From an actinobacterium LLX17 (GTDB lineage: Bacteria; Actinomycetota; Actinomycetes; Propionibacteriales; Nocardioidaceae): a stretch of 36,176 nt of DNA. The notes under the pieces are model-generated. The model searched no databases, was not told the origin of the DNA, and saw nothing but the letters and a program-made list of their open reading frames with translations. A program made the position numbers and the translations under genes. The stretch is taken from contig KI301992.1 of assembly GCA_000471045.1 (NCBI GenBank), positions 1,512,481 through 1,548,656 of the forward strand. Reading direction: 5' to 3'. Shown piece by piece: positions 9,970 to 18,847 of the stretch (positions within the stretch are counted from its first letter, which is position 1; the number at the start of each line of letters is the position of its first letter).

Positions 9970-12453
9970 ATGGCGCGCAGCAAGGCACCCGTGGTGGAGG
10001 ACGACTTCGACGAGCACATCGTCGACACCGACATCCGCGAGGAGATGCGCTCGAGCTTCCTCGAGTACTCCTACTCGGTCATCTACTCGCGCGCCCTGCC
10101 CGACGCGCGCGACGGGCTCAAGCCCGTGCAGCGGCGCATCCTGTTCATGATGGACGACATGGGCCTGCGGCCCGACCGTGGCCACGTCAAGAGCGCCCGG
10201 CCCGTCGGTGACGTCATGGGCCGTCTGCACCCGCACGGCGACACCGCCATCTACGACGCCCTGGTGCGCATGGTGCAGCACTGGTCGATGCGCCTGCCGC
10301 TGATCGACGGGCACGGCAACTTCGGCTCGCCCGACGACCCGCCGGCCGCGATGCGATACACCGAGTGCCGCATGGACGCCGCTGCCGTCGCGATGACCGC
10401 CTCGATCGACGAGGACACCGTCGACTTCCGGCCCAACTACGACGGCCGCGAGACCGAGCCCGCCGTGCTGCCGGCCGCCATCCCCAACCTGCTGGTCAAC
10501 GGCGCCGCCGGCATCGCGGTCGGCATGGCCACCAACATCGCCCCGCACAACCTCGTCGAGGTCGTGCAGGCCTGCCGGCACCTCATCACCAACCCTGAGG
10601 CCGATCTCGACGACCTGATGCGGTTCATCCCCGGGCCCGACCTCCCCACGGGCGGCAAGATCGTGGGCCTCGACGGCGTGCGCGACGCCTACGCCACCGG
10701 CAACGGCTCGTTCCGCATGCGGGCCACGGCCCGCGTCGAGCAGATCGGTCGCCGCAAGGGCATCGTCGTCACCGAGCTGCCGTACAACGTGGGTCCCGAG
10801 AAGGTCATCGAGGCCGTCAAGAAGCTGGTGCAGTCCAAGAAGCTGCAGGGCATCGCCGACCTCAAGAACCTCAGCGACCGGCACTCCGGCCTCGAGATCG
10901 TCATCGAGGTCAAGAACGGCTTCGTCGCCGAGGCCGTGCTCGAGCAGCTGTACAAGCACACCCCGCTCGAGACGTCGTTCGGCATCAACGCCGTCGCGCT
11001 CGTCGACGGCCAGCCCCGCACCCTCGGGCTCAAGCAGATGCTCGAGGTCTTCCTGGCGCACCGCTACGAGGTCGTGCGCCGGCGCTGCACCTTCCGCCGC
11101 ACCAAGGCCGCCGACCGCCTGCACCTGCTGGAGGGTCTGCTGCTGGCGCTCGTCGACATCGACGAGGTCATCCAGCTGATCCGCAGCAGCGAGAACCGCG
11201 CCGAGGCCCGCGACCGGCTCATGACGGTGTTCGACCTCTCCGAGGCCCAGGGTGAGTACATCCTCAACCTGACCCTCGGTCGCCTCACGCGCTACGACCG
11301 CATCGCCGTCGAGTCCGAGATGTCCGAGCTGCAGCGCACGATCGACGAGCTCGACGCCATCTTGGCCGACGAGTCGCTGCTGCGTGGCGTGGTCGGTGAC
11401 GAGCTCTCCGAGGTCGCCAGCACGTTCGGCACCCCCCGGCGCACGGTCCTGCTGGCCTCGGCCGGCCAGACGGTCACGGCCGCCACCCCCGTCGAGGTCG
11501 CCGACGTGCCCTGCTGGGCGCTGATGTCGGCCACCGGCCTGCTGGCCCGCACCGGCGACGACCAGCCGCTCGGTCCGGTCGAGGGGCGCGCTCCGCACGA
11601 CGTCATCACGTCGGCCGTGCGCACCACCGCGCGCAGCGAGATCGGTGTGGTCACCAGCACCGGCGCGGTGCACCGGCTCAGCGTGCTCGACCTGCCGGCG
11701 CTGCCGCCCACCGCCTCGGCGCCGTCACTCACCGGCGGCGTGCCGCTCGGCGAGCTGTTGTCGCTGCCGGGCCGGCCGGTCGCGCTGATGACCTTCGATG
11801 ACGACGTCCCGGGCCTGGCGCTCGGCACGCGTTCCGGCGTGGTCAAGCGGGTGCGGCCCGAGCACCTCAGCAACCGCGACACGTGGGACGTGATCGGCCT
11901 GGCCGACGGCGACGAGGTCGTCGGCGCCGTCGCCCTGGCCACGGGTGACGAGGAGCTCGCCTTCGTCACCTCTGACGCCCAGCTGCTGCACTTCGGCGCC
12001 GACCTCGTGCGCCCCCAGGGCCGCAGCGGAGGCGGCGTGGCGGGCATCAAGCTCGGTGCCGGCGCCGCCGTGGTCGCGTTCGGCGCTGTCACCGACGTGG
12101 CGTCCGCGCACGTGGTCACGGTCGCGGGCAGCTCGTCGGCGCTGCCCGGCACCCAGGCCGGGTCCGTCAAGGTCAGCCCGCTGGCCATCTACCCCGGCAA
12201 GGGACGCGCCACCGGTGGCGTCCGCTGCCACCGCCTGCTGCGCGGCGAGGACGCCCTCGTGCTGGCGTGGGTCGGCGACGGCCGTCCGATCGGTTGTGCC
12301 ACCAGCGGCTCCCCCGTCGACCTGCCGACCCCGTCCGACCGCCGCGACGGCTCGGGCGAGCCGGTGGCGCAGCCGCTGCTGGCGGTCGCTGGGGCTCCTG
12401 CAGTCCCGACCGCGGCGACCGACCCCACCCCCACCGGCACCGTGCAAGACTGA
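9970..12453 (+). CDS. parC: DNA topoisomerase IV subunit A
   Basis: An 827-aa type IIA topoisomerase A subunit. The winged-helix/tower core carries the catalytic tyrosine Tyr130 in [10 protein letters not shown]. The quinolone-determining stretch is [10 protein letters not shown], with Thr92 and Asp96 at the usual resistance positions. The C-terminal third has beta-propeller repeats ([18 protein letters not shown], for example). It resembles the second A subunit of actinobacteria rather than the dnaA-linked gyrA, and no B-subunit gene lies next to it. The role is decatenation and relaxation of chromosomes with the ParE partner. I chose ATG 9970, which has AGGAAGGG upstream; a reading from 9889 would add 27 non-conserved residues. 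A gyrase-like activity cannot be excluded. Confidence 0.93.
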   Translation: MARSKAPVVEDDFDEHIVDTDIREEMRSSFLEYSYSVIYSRALPDARDGLKPVQRRILFMMDDMGLRPDRGHVKSARPVGDVMGRLHPHGDTAIYDALVRMVQHWSMRLPLIDGHGNFGSPDDPPAAMRYTECRMDAAAVAMTASIDEDTVDFRPNYDGRETEPAVLPAAIPNLLVNGAAGIAVGMATNIAPHNLVEVVQACRHLITNPEADLDDLMRFIPGPDLPTGGKIVGLDGVRDAYATGNGSFRMRATARVEQIGRRKGIVVTELPYNVGPEKVIEAVKKLVQSKKLQGIADLKNLSDRHSGLEIVIEVKNGFVAEAVLEQLYKHTPLETSFGINAVALVDGQPRTLGLKQMLEVFLAHRYEVVRRRCTFRRTKAADRLHLLEGLLLALVDIDEVIQLIRSSENRAEARDRLMTVFDLSEAQGEYILNLTLGRLTRYDRIAVESEMSELQRTIDELDAILADESLLRGVVGDELSEVASTFGTPRRTVLLASAGQTVTAATPVEVADVPCWALMSATGLLARTGDDQPLGPVEGRAPHDVITSAVRTTARSEIGVVTSTGAVHRLSVLDLPALPPTASAPSLTGGVPLGELLSLPGRPVALMTFDDDVPGLALGTRSGVVKRVRPEHLSNRDTWDVIGLADGDEVVGAVALATGDEELAFVTSDAQLLHFGADLVRPQGRSGGGVAGIKLGAGAAVVAFGAVTDVASAHVVTVAGSSSALPGTQAGSVKVSPLAIYPGKGRATGGVRCHRLLRGEDALVLAWVGDGRPIGCATSGSPVDLPTPSDRRDGSGEPVAQPLLAVAGAPAVPTAATDPTPTGTVQD

Positions 12454-12457
12454 CGCC

Positions 12458-13153
12458 GTGCGCATGCGACTGATGGGCCCGGTCCTGGGCCTGGCCCTCC
12501 TTGTCCTCTCCGCCTGCAGCGGGGGTGACGGCGACCAGCCCGACACGGCCCAGCTCGACGAACGGCTCGCTGCCGCCCAGGCCACGCTCGACGACGCCGA
12601 GCGGCTCGACTTCTCGCTGACCACCAAGGGCAAGCTCCCCAACGGGGTCACCGGTCTGCTGTCGGCCGAGGGGTTCGGCAACCGCACCCCCGCCTTCGAG
12701 GGTGACATCACGGTCTCGGCCGGCGGAGCGGCGATCGACGCCGAGCTGGTGTCGGTCGACGGCACGGTGCACGCCAAGCCGGGTTTCTCGCCGACGTTCC
12801 TCGTCATCGACCCCGCATCGTACGGCGCTCCCGACCCTGCGCTGCTCATCGGCCAGCCCGGACAGGGCCTGCTGTCGATCCTCACCGCCACCGAGACCAC
12901 CGACTCCGAGCAGTCGCGTGACGGCAAGGACGTGCTGACCACCATCAAGGGCACCATCCCGGGCGACGTCATCGCCGACCTGCTGCCCACGGCCGATCCC
13001 GATGGTGAGTTCGAGGTCGCCTACCGGCTCGACGACGACGACGTGTTGCGCGACGCCACGGTCACCGGTCCGTTCTACGAAGGGTCGCCCGACGTCACGT
13101 ACGTCATCAGCGCCTCCGGCTCGGACGAGCCGGCCGAGATCACCGCCCCCTGA
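12458..13153 (+). CDS. LppX/LprA/LprG-like lipoprotein
   Basis: About 231 aa. The protein has a short signal peptide ending in the lipobox LSAC, then a negatively charged linker. The mature domain is a beta-rich fold typical of the LppX_LprAFG family (SLTTKGKLPNG, FEGDITVSAGG, ELVSVDGTVHAK, LDDDDVLRDATVTG). Known members bind triacylated lipids in a hydrophobic cavity and hand them on across the cell envelope. GTG 12458 is four bases after the parC stop and AAGACT sits six bases upstream; ATG 12464 is an alternative start. The next gene encodes an MFS protein, matching the lprG-Rv1410c (P55) pair of mycobacteria, so the pair probably exports lipid or lipoglycan. Confidence 0.85.
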   Translation: MRMRLMGPVLGLALLVLSACSGGDGDQPDTAQLDERLAAAQATLDDAERLDFSLTTKGKLPNGVTGLLSAEGFGNRTPAFEGDITVSAGGAAIDAELVSVDGTVHAKPGFSPTFLVIDPASYGAPDPALLIGQPGQGLLSILTATETTDSEQSRDGKDVLTTIKGTIPGDVIADLLPTADPDGEFEVAYRLDDDDVLRDATVTGPFYEGSPDVTYVISASGSDEPAEITAP

Positions 13154-13163
13154 GGCTGACCAG

Positions 13164-14942
13164 GTGACCTCACCGGCGGGTTCTGCTGGTCCGCCCGTGA
13201 CGACGCCGCGGGTGCTGCTGGCGCTCGCCGCCGTCGCGATCGGCTTCGCCGCCGCCGACACCTACGTCGTCGTGCTGGCGCTGCCGGACATGATGACGTC
13301 CGCCGGGCTGGGCATCGACGAGCTGCAGCGCGCAGCGCCGATCGTGTCGGGCTTCCTGCTCGGGTACGTCGCGGTGCTCCCGCTGATCGGGCGCGTCGCC
13401 GACCTGCGGGGCCGGGTGCCGGTGCTGGTGGGCTGCCTGGCGATCTTCGCCGTGGGCTCGCTGCTGACCGCCGCGGCGTACGACCTGGACACGATCGTCG
13501 CTGGGCGCCTCGTGCAGGGCATCGGAGGCGGTGGGCTGATCCCGCCGACGCTCGCCCTGGTGGCCGACGCCTGGCCGCCCGAGCGCCGCGGACTTCCTCT
13601 CGGCGTCGTCGGCGCGGTGCAGGAGCTCGGCAGCGTCCTGGGCCCGCTCTACGGGGCTCTGGTGCTGGCCGTCGGTGACTGGCGCGACATCTTCTGGCTC
13701 AACGCCGCGGTCGGCCTGCTGCTCGCCGCTGCGGTGATGCAGGTGCGCGGCCAGGCGCCCCCGAGCACCGCCCAGTCGCCAACCGCATCCGCCCGACCCA
13801 GACCGGATGTCCTGGGCGCACTGCTGCTGGTGCTGGCCCTCGCGCTGCTGCTGGTCGTGATGCTCGAGCCGGAGGGGCTCACGACCGGCATCACCAGCGG
13901 GCTCGCCTTCATCCCCGTGGTCGGCGACTCCCGCTGGCTCACGCCCCTAGCCCTCGCTGCGTACGGGGTGCTGGTCCTGTTCGCGGTCCGCCAGCTCACG
14001 GCGCGCCGCCCCCTGGTCGATCCGCGCGGCTGGCGCGAGGTGGCGGGCGAGGTCGACCTGCCCGGCGCCACCCTGCTGACGGTCGCGCTCGGCACCGTCA
14101 TCGTCACGTTCGCCTCGGCCGATCCCGAGCACCGCACCCTCTCCCCCGACGCGCCGTGGTTGCTCGCCCTCGGCGCTGTGGCGACCGTGGGCTTCGTCCT
14201 GCGGCAGCGGATGGCGGCGCGGCCGCTCGTCCCCCGCGGAGCGCTGGCAGCGCGCCCCGCGTGGGGATCGCTCGTGGTGTCGTTCCTCGTCGGGTCAGCC
14301 CTGATCGCGGCGCTCGTCGACATCCCGTTCTTCGCCCGCCTCACGGTGCACCGCGACTCCCAGCTCGACGCCGCACTGGTGCTGGTGCGGTTCCTGGTCG
14401 CCCTGCCCGTGGGCGCGGTGCTGGGTGGCTACCTGCTCCGCCGGGTGCCGGCCTGGGCCCTCACGGCCGTCGGCATGCTGCTGAGCGCCGGCGCCTTCCT
14501 GCACATGGCCACGTGGGACGCTCAGTCCCTGACGAACCCCGTCGAGACGATCTCGCTCGTCGTCGGCGGACTCGGCTTCGGCCTCGCGATCGCCCCCGTC
14601 AACGCGGCGCTCCTGGCGCACACCCGTCCTGCCGTGCACGGTCTCGCCAGCGCGCTCGTGGTCGTCGCACGCATGGTCGGCATGCTGATCGGCATCTCAG
14701 CGCTGACCACGATCGGCCTGCGGGCGTTCTACGCCGAGGCCGGCCGGATCGGGTCGCCCACCGAGCTCTGCGGCACGGCCGGGCGCTGCGCCGCGTACGA
14801 CGACGCCCTGCTGGACGCCGGTATCGCCCAGCTCCACGCGGTCTTCCTCGGCGCCGCCGTCTGCGCGATTCTCGCGGCGCTCACGGCCGCTTGGCTCCTG
14901 CGGGAGCCGGGTGACCGTGCCGAGGTAACGGCCGATCGCTAG
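13164..14942 (+). CDS. MFS transporter, P55/Rv1410c-like partner of the LprG lipoprotein
   Basis: 592 aa with about fourteen hydrophobic segments. The motif A-like loop GRVADLRGRVPVL lies between the second and third segments and the antiporter-type motif GRLVQGIGGGGLIPPTLAL follows. Two long insertions break the usual spacing: residues around 200-215 and a periplasmic-type loop near the end containing ELCGTAGRCAAYDD with two cysteines. Its position ten bases after an LprG-like gene is the strongest hint of function: in mycobacteria the two together move triacylglycerides and lipoglycans. GTG 13164 is used; GTG 13197 is an alternative. Many databases would call it a drug:H+ antiporter. Confidence 0.85.
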   Translation: MTSPAGSAGPPVTTPRVLLALAAVAIGFAAADTYVVVLALPDMMTSAGLGIDELQRAAPIVSGFLLGYVAVLPLIGRVADLRGRVPVLVGCLAIFAVGSLLTAAAYDLDTIVAGRLVQGIGGGGLIPPTLALVADAWPPERRGLPLGVVGAVQELGSVLGPLYGALVLAVGDWRDIFWLNAAVGLLLAAAVMQVRGQAPPSTAQSPTASARPRPDVLGALLLVLALALLLVVMLEPEGLTTGITSGLAFIPVVGDSRWLTPLALAAYGVLVLFAVRQLTARRPLVDPRGWREVAGEVDLPGATLLTVALGTVIVTFASADPEHRTLSPDAPWLLALGAVATVGFVLRQRMAARPLVPRGALAARPAWGSLVVSFLVGSALIAALVDIPFFARLTVHRDSQLDAALVLVRFLVALPVGAVLGGYLLRRVPAWALTAVGMLLSAGAFLHMATWDAQSLTNPVETISLVVGGLGFGLAIAPVNAALLAHTRPAVHGLASALVVVARMVGMLIGISALTTIGLRAFYAEAGRIGSPTELCGTAGRCAAYDDALLDAGIAQLHAVFLGAAVCAILAALTAAWLLREPGDRAEVTADR

Positions 14943-14945
14943 TCT
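14940..14945 (+). promoter_or_regulatory. -10 element of a leaderless promoter for the carbonic anhydrase gene
   Basis: TAGTCT begins on the last base of the MFS stop-codon region and ends six bases before ATG 14952. No Shine-Dalgarno is present in the nine-base gap, so a leaderless transcript is the simplest reading. Confidence 0.5.
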
Positions 14946-14951
14946 GCCGCC

Positions 14952-15443
14952 ATGAGCTTCGACGACCTCCTCGCCGCGAACCGCGAGTTCGCCGCAGACT
15001 TCGACCTCTCCGGCTTCGACGGCGTCGCCCAGGCCGGCGTGGCCATGGTCACGTGCATGGACTCGCGCATCGACCCGCTCGGCATGATCGGGCTGTCCCC
15101 CGGCGACGCCAAGATCCTGCGCAACCCTGGCGGCCGCGTCACCGACCAGGTGCTGGTGGCCGTGGTGCTGGGCGTCACGCTGCTGAAGGTCGAGCGCGTG
15201 CTCGTGGTCCAGCACACCCGGTGCGCCATGGCGTCGGCGCCGGAGCCGGAGCTGCAGGCCCGGGTCTCGGCCGCGACGGGCCAGGACGCCAGCTGGATGA
15301 GTCTCGGGGCCATCACCGACCAGGAGGCCACGATTCGTGCCGACGTGCACAAGGTGGAGAGCCACCCGCTGGTCCCCGACTCGATCGAGGTCGCCGGCTT
15401 CATCTACGACGTCGACACCGGCCTGCTGAACCCGGTCACCTGA
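14952..15443 (+). CDS. Beta-class carbonic anhydrase
   Basis: 163 aa, interconverting CO2 and bicarbonate. The zinc ligands of the beta class are all present: Cys35 in TCMDSRID, His88 and Cys91 in VVQHTRC, with the Asp37-Arg39 dyad next to the first cysteine. Length and the ends (FIYDVDTGLLNPVT) resemble the small actinobacterial enzyme typified by Rv1284 of M. tuberculosis. It follows the MFS gene after nine bases but probably has its own leaderless promoter. It converges with the dihydrouridine synthase gene, leaving a 17-bp gap with no clear terminator. Confidence 0.93.
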   Translation: MSFDDLLAANREFAADFDLSGFDGVAQAGVAMVTCMDSRIDPLGMIGLSPGDAKILRNPGGRVTDQVLVAVVLGVTLLKVERVLVVQHTRCAMASAPEPELQARVSAATGQDASWMSLGAITDQEATIRADVHKVESHPLVPDSIEVAGFIYDVDTGLLNPVT

Positions 15444-15460
15444 CCTCGCGCTGGCTCGGA

Positions 15461-16630
15461 TCAGCCGCCGGAGGTCGCGTCCTCGGCACCCGGGTCGAGG
15501 TCACCGACGACCTCACGGGAGTCCAACCACCCGTCGGGGACCACCACACGCTTCGGGGTGCCCTGGCGCCCGCGCGGCCGACCGAGCTCGGCGAGCGGGA
15601 ACGGCTCGGTCGGGTCGAGCATGGCCAGGAGCTCGTCGAGCGCCGCGTACGACGACACCCGGCCGAGGCGGTCACGCACCACGGAGCCGGCCGCGAAGCC
15701 CTTGAGGTACCAGGCGACGTGCTTGCGGAACTCGATGCAGCCCCGCTCCTCGCCCAGCCACTCCCCGAGCAGCTCGGCGTGCCGGCGCATCATGGCGGCG
15801 ACGTCGCCCAGCACGGGAGTCTGCGCGTCGCCCGCACCGGACGCGACAGCGCCGAACGCGACAGCCAGGTCGCCGAACAGCCACGGGCGGCCGAGGCAGC
15901 CGCGGCCGACCACGACCCCCGCGCACCCGGTGTGCTCGACCATCGCGACCGCGTCGGCGGCCTCCCAGATGTCACCGTTGCCCAGCACGGGGATGTCGAC
16001 GGCCTCGACGAGCTCGCCGATGGCGTCCCAGTCGGCGCGTCCGCTGTAGTGCTGCACGGCCGTGCGGCCGTGCAAGGCGATGGCGGCGCAGCCTGCCTCC
16101 TGGGCCAGGTGTCCCGCGTCGAGGAAGGTGAGGTGGTGGTCGTCGATGCCCTTGCGCGTCTTCATCGTCACCGGCACGCCGTACGGAGCCGCCGCGGCGA
16201 CCGCGGTCTCGAGGATGCGCCCCAGCAGACCCGCCTTCCACGGCAGGGCGGCGCCTCCGCCCTTGCGCGTCACCTTGGGCACCGGGCAGCCGAAGTTCAG
16301 GTCGACGTGCTGCACCCCGTGCTCGGCGCAGAGGATCTCGACGGCCCGGCCGATGATGGCCGGGTCGATGCCGTAGAGCTGCACCGACCGGACCTGCTCG
16401 GAGTCGTCGAACGTCAGCATGTTCAGGCTCGTCTTGTCACCCTCGACGATGCCGCGGGAGGTGATCATCTCGCACACGTACAGCCCCGCGCCCTGCTCGG
16501 CACACAACCGGCGGAACGCGACGTTCGTGACCCCCGCCATGGGCGCCAGCACCACCGGCACGGGCACGACGAGGTCCCCGAGGGTCAGCGTGCTGGGCAG
16601 GCCAGCGGGAGGCAGGAGAGCGGTCGACAC
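15461..16630 (-). CDS. dusB: tRNA-dihydrouridine synthase (DusB type)
   Basis: 389 aa; an FMN enzyme that reduces uridines in the tRNA D-loop with NAD(P)H. The TIM-barrel signatures are present: APMAGVTN near residue 29, the catalytic cysteine Cys115 in NFGCPVPKVTRKGGG, VTMKTRKGIDD, LHGRTAVQHYSG and GNGDIW. GTG 16630 is the only sensible start upstream of the barrel. It lacks a spaced Shine-Dalgarno, but GACAAT lies exactly six bases before it, so it is probably leaderless. The promoter sits in the 35-bp gap after the lipoprotein gene. Confidence 0.93.
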   Translation of the reverse strand: MSTALLPPAGLPSTLTLGDLVVPVPVVLAPMAGVTNVAFRRLCAEQGAGLYVCEMITSRGIVEGDKTSLNMLTFDDSEQVRSVQLYGIDPAIIGRAVEILCAEHGVQHVDLNFGCPVPKVTRKGGGAALPWKAGLLGRILETAVAAAAPYGVPVTMKTRKGIDDHHLTFLDAGHLAQEAGCAAIALHGRTAVQHYSGRADWDAIGELVEAVDIPVLGNGDIWEAADAVAMVEHTGCAGVVVGRGCLGRPWLFGDLAVAFGAVASGAGDAQTPVLGDVAAMMRRHAELLGEWLGEERGCIEFRKHVAWYLKGFAAGSVVRDRLGRVSSYAALDELLAMLDPTEPFPLAELGRPRGRQGTPKRVVVPDGWLDSREVVGDLDPGAEDATSGG

Positions 16631-16636
16631 CCTTCG

Positions 16637-16642
16637 ATTGTC
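16637..16642 (-). promoter_or_regulatory. -10 element of a leaderless promoter for dusB
   Basis: GACAAT on the minus strand, six bases before GTG 16630. The same hexamer at the same distance precedes the neighbouring lipoprotein gene (17260-17265), which strengthens both calls. Confidence 0.5.
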
Positions 16643-16665
16643 CCAGCCGCCCGAACCGCCGGGCG

Positions 16666-17253
16666 TCAGGGCGTCCAGGTGATGGCGGAGTCCTCGCCAT
16701 CGGGCTGCAGGTCGACCGACACCAGCGCGTGCCCCTGCGGCACCAGGTAGACCAGGCACAGTGTGGCGGTCTCCCCGGGCAGGAAGCTCTCCGGCAGCGC
16801 TCCCGACGGACACGGCGCGAAGTCGCCGACCACGGGCGTGGGCGGCAGCAGCGTGTTGGTGTCGTCGTGGGCGAAGATCGGCAGCGAGACGCCCCCGAGG
16901 CCCGCAGGACCCTCGTTGACGACGGTCAGGTCGACGTAGAACGGCGACGCGGTCTGCTGCTCGGGCTGCAGGGAGAAGAAGCGGAAGTCCTCGATGACGC
17001 CCTTGCGGACGTCGTTGATCGTGACCGTGATGGCGCTCGCTGCCGTGCCGTCGACCTGGTAGACGACGGTGGCGGCCTCGCCCCGTGTGCGCTTCGCCCC
17101 CGCCTTCGTGATCGTCACGCCGTCGGGCACGTCGAACCCGGCCGGCACGGAGGCCTTCGGCTCGGGATCGTCGCCCCCACCGCATCCGGTCAGGAGGAGC
17201 GCGGCCACCAGGGCCGCGCCCACGGCGCGCTGTCGAGAGATTCTGCTGATCAC
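16666..17253 (-). CDS. Putative lipoprotein of unknown function
   Basis: 195 aa. A basic N-terminus (ISRISRQR), a hydrophobic core and the lipobox LLTGC predict a lipid-anchored secreted protein, followed by a Gly/Asp-rich linker. The mature part is beta-strand rich (AITVTINDVRKG, FYVDLTVVNEGPAGLGG, ATLCLVYLVP) with two cysteines near residues 150-170, similar in style to DUF4352-like immunoglobulin-fold lipoproteins. I do not assign a function. The start is GTG 17253 rather than a longer reading that would enter glyS; GACAAT stands six bases upstream, implying a leaderless transcript from the 25-bp gap after glyS. Confidence 0.75.
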   Translation of the reverse strand: MISRISRQRAVGAALVAALLLTGCGGGDDPEPKASVPAGFDVPDGVTITKAGAKRTRGEAATVVYQVDGTAASAITVTINDVRKGVIEDFRFFSLQPEQQTASPFYVDLTVVNEGPAGLGGVSLPIFAHDDTNTLLPPTPVVGDFAPCPSGALPESFLPGETATLCLVYLVPQGHALVSVDLQPDGEDSAITWTP

Positions 17254-17259
17254 GCGCCG

Positions 17260-17265
17260 ATTGTC
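17260..17265 (-). promoter_or_regulatory. -10 element of a leaderless promoter for the lipoprotein gene
   Basis: GACAAT on the minus strand with exactly six bases to GTG 17253, lying in the short gap after glyS. Confidence 0.5.
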
Positions 17266-17278
17266 ACCCGACCCGGGC

Positions 17279-18667
17279 TCAGCAGCCCGGAAGACGCGCC
17301 GCGAGCCACTCACGCACCTGCGAGAGCGCCACCCGCTCCTGCTGCATCGAGTCGCGCTCGCGGATGGTGACGGCCTGGTCGTCGAGGGTGTCGAAGTCGA
17401 CCGTGATGCAGAACGGCGTGCCGATCTCGTCCTGACGGCGGTAGCGCTTGCCGATGGCCTGCGCGTCGTCGAAGTCGATGTTCCAGTAGCCCCGCAGCTC
17501 GGCGGCGAGCTCGCGGGCCTTCGGCGAGAGGTCCTCGTTGCGCGACAGCGGCAGCACGGCGGCCTTCACCGGAGCCAGCCGCGGATCGAGCCGCAGAACG
17601 GTGCGGGCGTCGGTGCCGCCCTTGGAGTTGGGTACCTGCTCCTCGACCAGCGCATCGACCAGGAACGCCATCATCGACCGGTTCACGCCTGCTGCCGGCT
17701 CGATCACGTACGGGGTCCAGCGCTCGTTGTTCGGCTGGTCGAAGTACGACAGGTCCTTGCCCGAGTGCTGGGCGTGCGTCGAGAGGTCGAAGTCGGTGCG
17801 GTTGGCGACGCCCTCGAGCTCGCCCCACTCCGAGCCCTGGAAGCCGAAGCGGTACTCGATGTCGACGGTGCGCTTGGAGTAGTGCGACAGCTTCTCGGCC
17901 GGGTGCTCGTAGAACCGCAGGTTGTCGGGGGTGACGCCCAGGCCGGTGTACCAGCCCATGCGCTCACCCATCCAGTACTCCTGCCACTCCTCGTCGGAGC
18001 CGGGCGCCACGAAGAACTCCATCTCCATCTGCTCGAACTCGCGGGTACGGAAGATGAAGTTGCCGGGCGTGATCTCGTTGCGGAAGCTCTTGCCGATCTG
18101 GGCGATGCCGAACGGCGGCTTCTTGCGCGCGGTGGTCATGACCTGGGCGAAGTTCACAAAGATGCCCTGCGCGGTCTCCGGACGCAGGTAGTGCAGGCCC
18201 TCGTCGGACTCGACCGGGCCGAGGAACGTCTTGAGCAGGCCGTTGAACATGCGCGGCTCGGTCCAGCTGCCCTTGGTGCCACAGTTGGCGCAGACGATGA
18301 GCTCCATCGCGACGGCGTCGGGGTCGTTCAGGCCCTTCTTCTCGGCGTACGCCTCCTGCAGGTGGTCCTGCCGGTAGCGCTTGTGGCAGCTCTGGCACTC
18401 CACGAGCGGGTCGACGAACGCCGCGAGGTGGCCCGAGGCCTCCCAGACCTTGGTGGGCAGGATGACGGAGGAGTCGAGACCCACCACGTCGTCGCGGCCC
18501 TGCACCATCGAGCGCCACCACTGACGCTTGATGTTCTCCTTCAGCTCGACACCCAGCGGGCCGTAGTCCCAGGCGGACTTGGTGCCGCCGTAGATCTCGC
18601 CGCACTGGTAGACGAAGCCGCGTCGCTTGCAGAGGCTGATGACGGTGTCGATCGTGGAGGTGGCCAT
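17279..18667 (-). CDS. glyS: Glycyl-tRNA synthetase
   Basis: 462 aa, a class II alpha2-type enzyme that charges tRNA-Gly. Visible features are the N-terminal [13 protein letters not shown], two CxxC pairs ([19 protein letters not shown]), the motif 2 region ([25 protein letters not shown]), the [10 protein letters not shown] region before motif 3, and a C-terminal anticodon-binding domain. ATG 18667 fits family length. No strong ribosome binding site is visible; TAGGCT at 18740-18745 is a possible -10, giving a leader of about 65 bases. The gene is divergent from the zinc operon and shares its 180-bp upstream region. Confidence 0.96.
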   Translation of the reverse strand: MATSTIDTVISLCKRRGFVYQCGEIYGGTKSAWDYGPLGVELKENIKRQWWRSMVQGRDDVVGLDSSVILPTKVWEASGHLAAFVDPLVECQSCHKRYRQDHLQEAYAEKKGLNDPDAVAMELIVCANCGTKGSWTEPRMFNGLLKTFLGPVESDEGLHYLRPETAQGIFVNFAQVMTTARKKPPFGIAQIGKSFRNEITPGNFIFRTREFEQMEMEFFVAPGSDEEWQEYWMGERMGWYTGLGVTPDNLRFYEHPAEKLSHYSKRTVDIEYRFGFQGSEWGELEGVANRTDFDLSTHAQHSGKDLSYFDQPNNERWTPYVIEPAAGVNRSMMAFLVDALVEEQVPNSKGGTDARTVLRLDPRLAPVKAAVLPLSRNEDLSPKARELAAELRGYWNIDFDDAQAIGKRYRRQDEIGTPFCITVDFDTLDDQAVTIRERDSMQQERVALSQVREWLAARLPGC

Positions 18668-18811
18668 GAAGTTCTCGTTCCGGCTGGATGTCGGCGGGCT
18701 CTGCCGGTCGTCGTGACGAGCGGCACCCGAGGTCGCCCCAGCCTATCGAGCCGCCGGGCCGGTCCGGTCGGCGCCGGACCAGCACCCTGCCTTCATGCAT
18801 CCGGCCCCTGA

Positions 18812-18826
18812 TGACAATGGTTCCCA
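18812..18826 (+). promoter_or_regulatory. Zur-box-like operator in front of the zinc uptake operon
   Basis: TGACAATGGTTCCCA matches the actinobacterial Zur consensus TGAAAATGATTTTCA at 11 of 15 positions as recalled. It has the 7-1-7 inverted-repeat layout and lies 21 bp before the znuA start, where a bound repressor would cover the -35 region. The operon ends with a zur gene, so feedback by zinc is the expected logic. The operator also lies 145 bp upstream of glyS, probably too far to matter. Confidence 0.65.
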
Positions 18827-18847
18827 TGGTTGTGAGAGCATGGGCTC

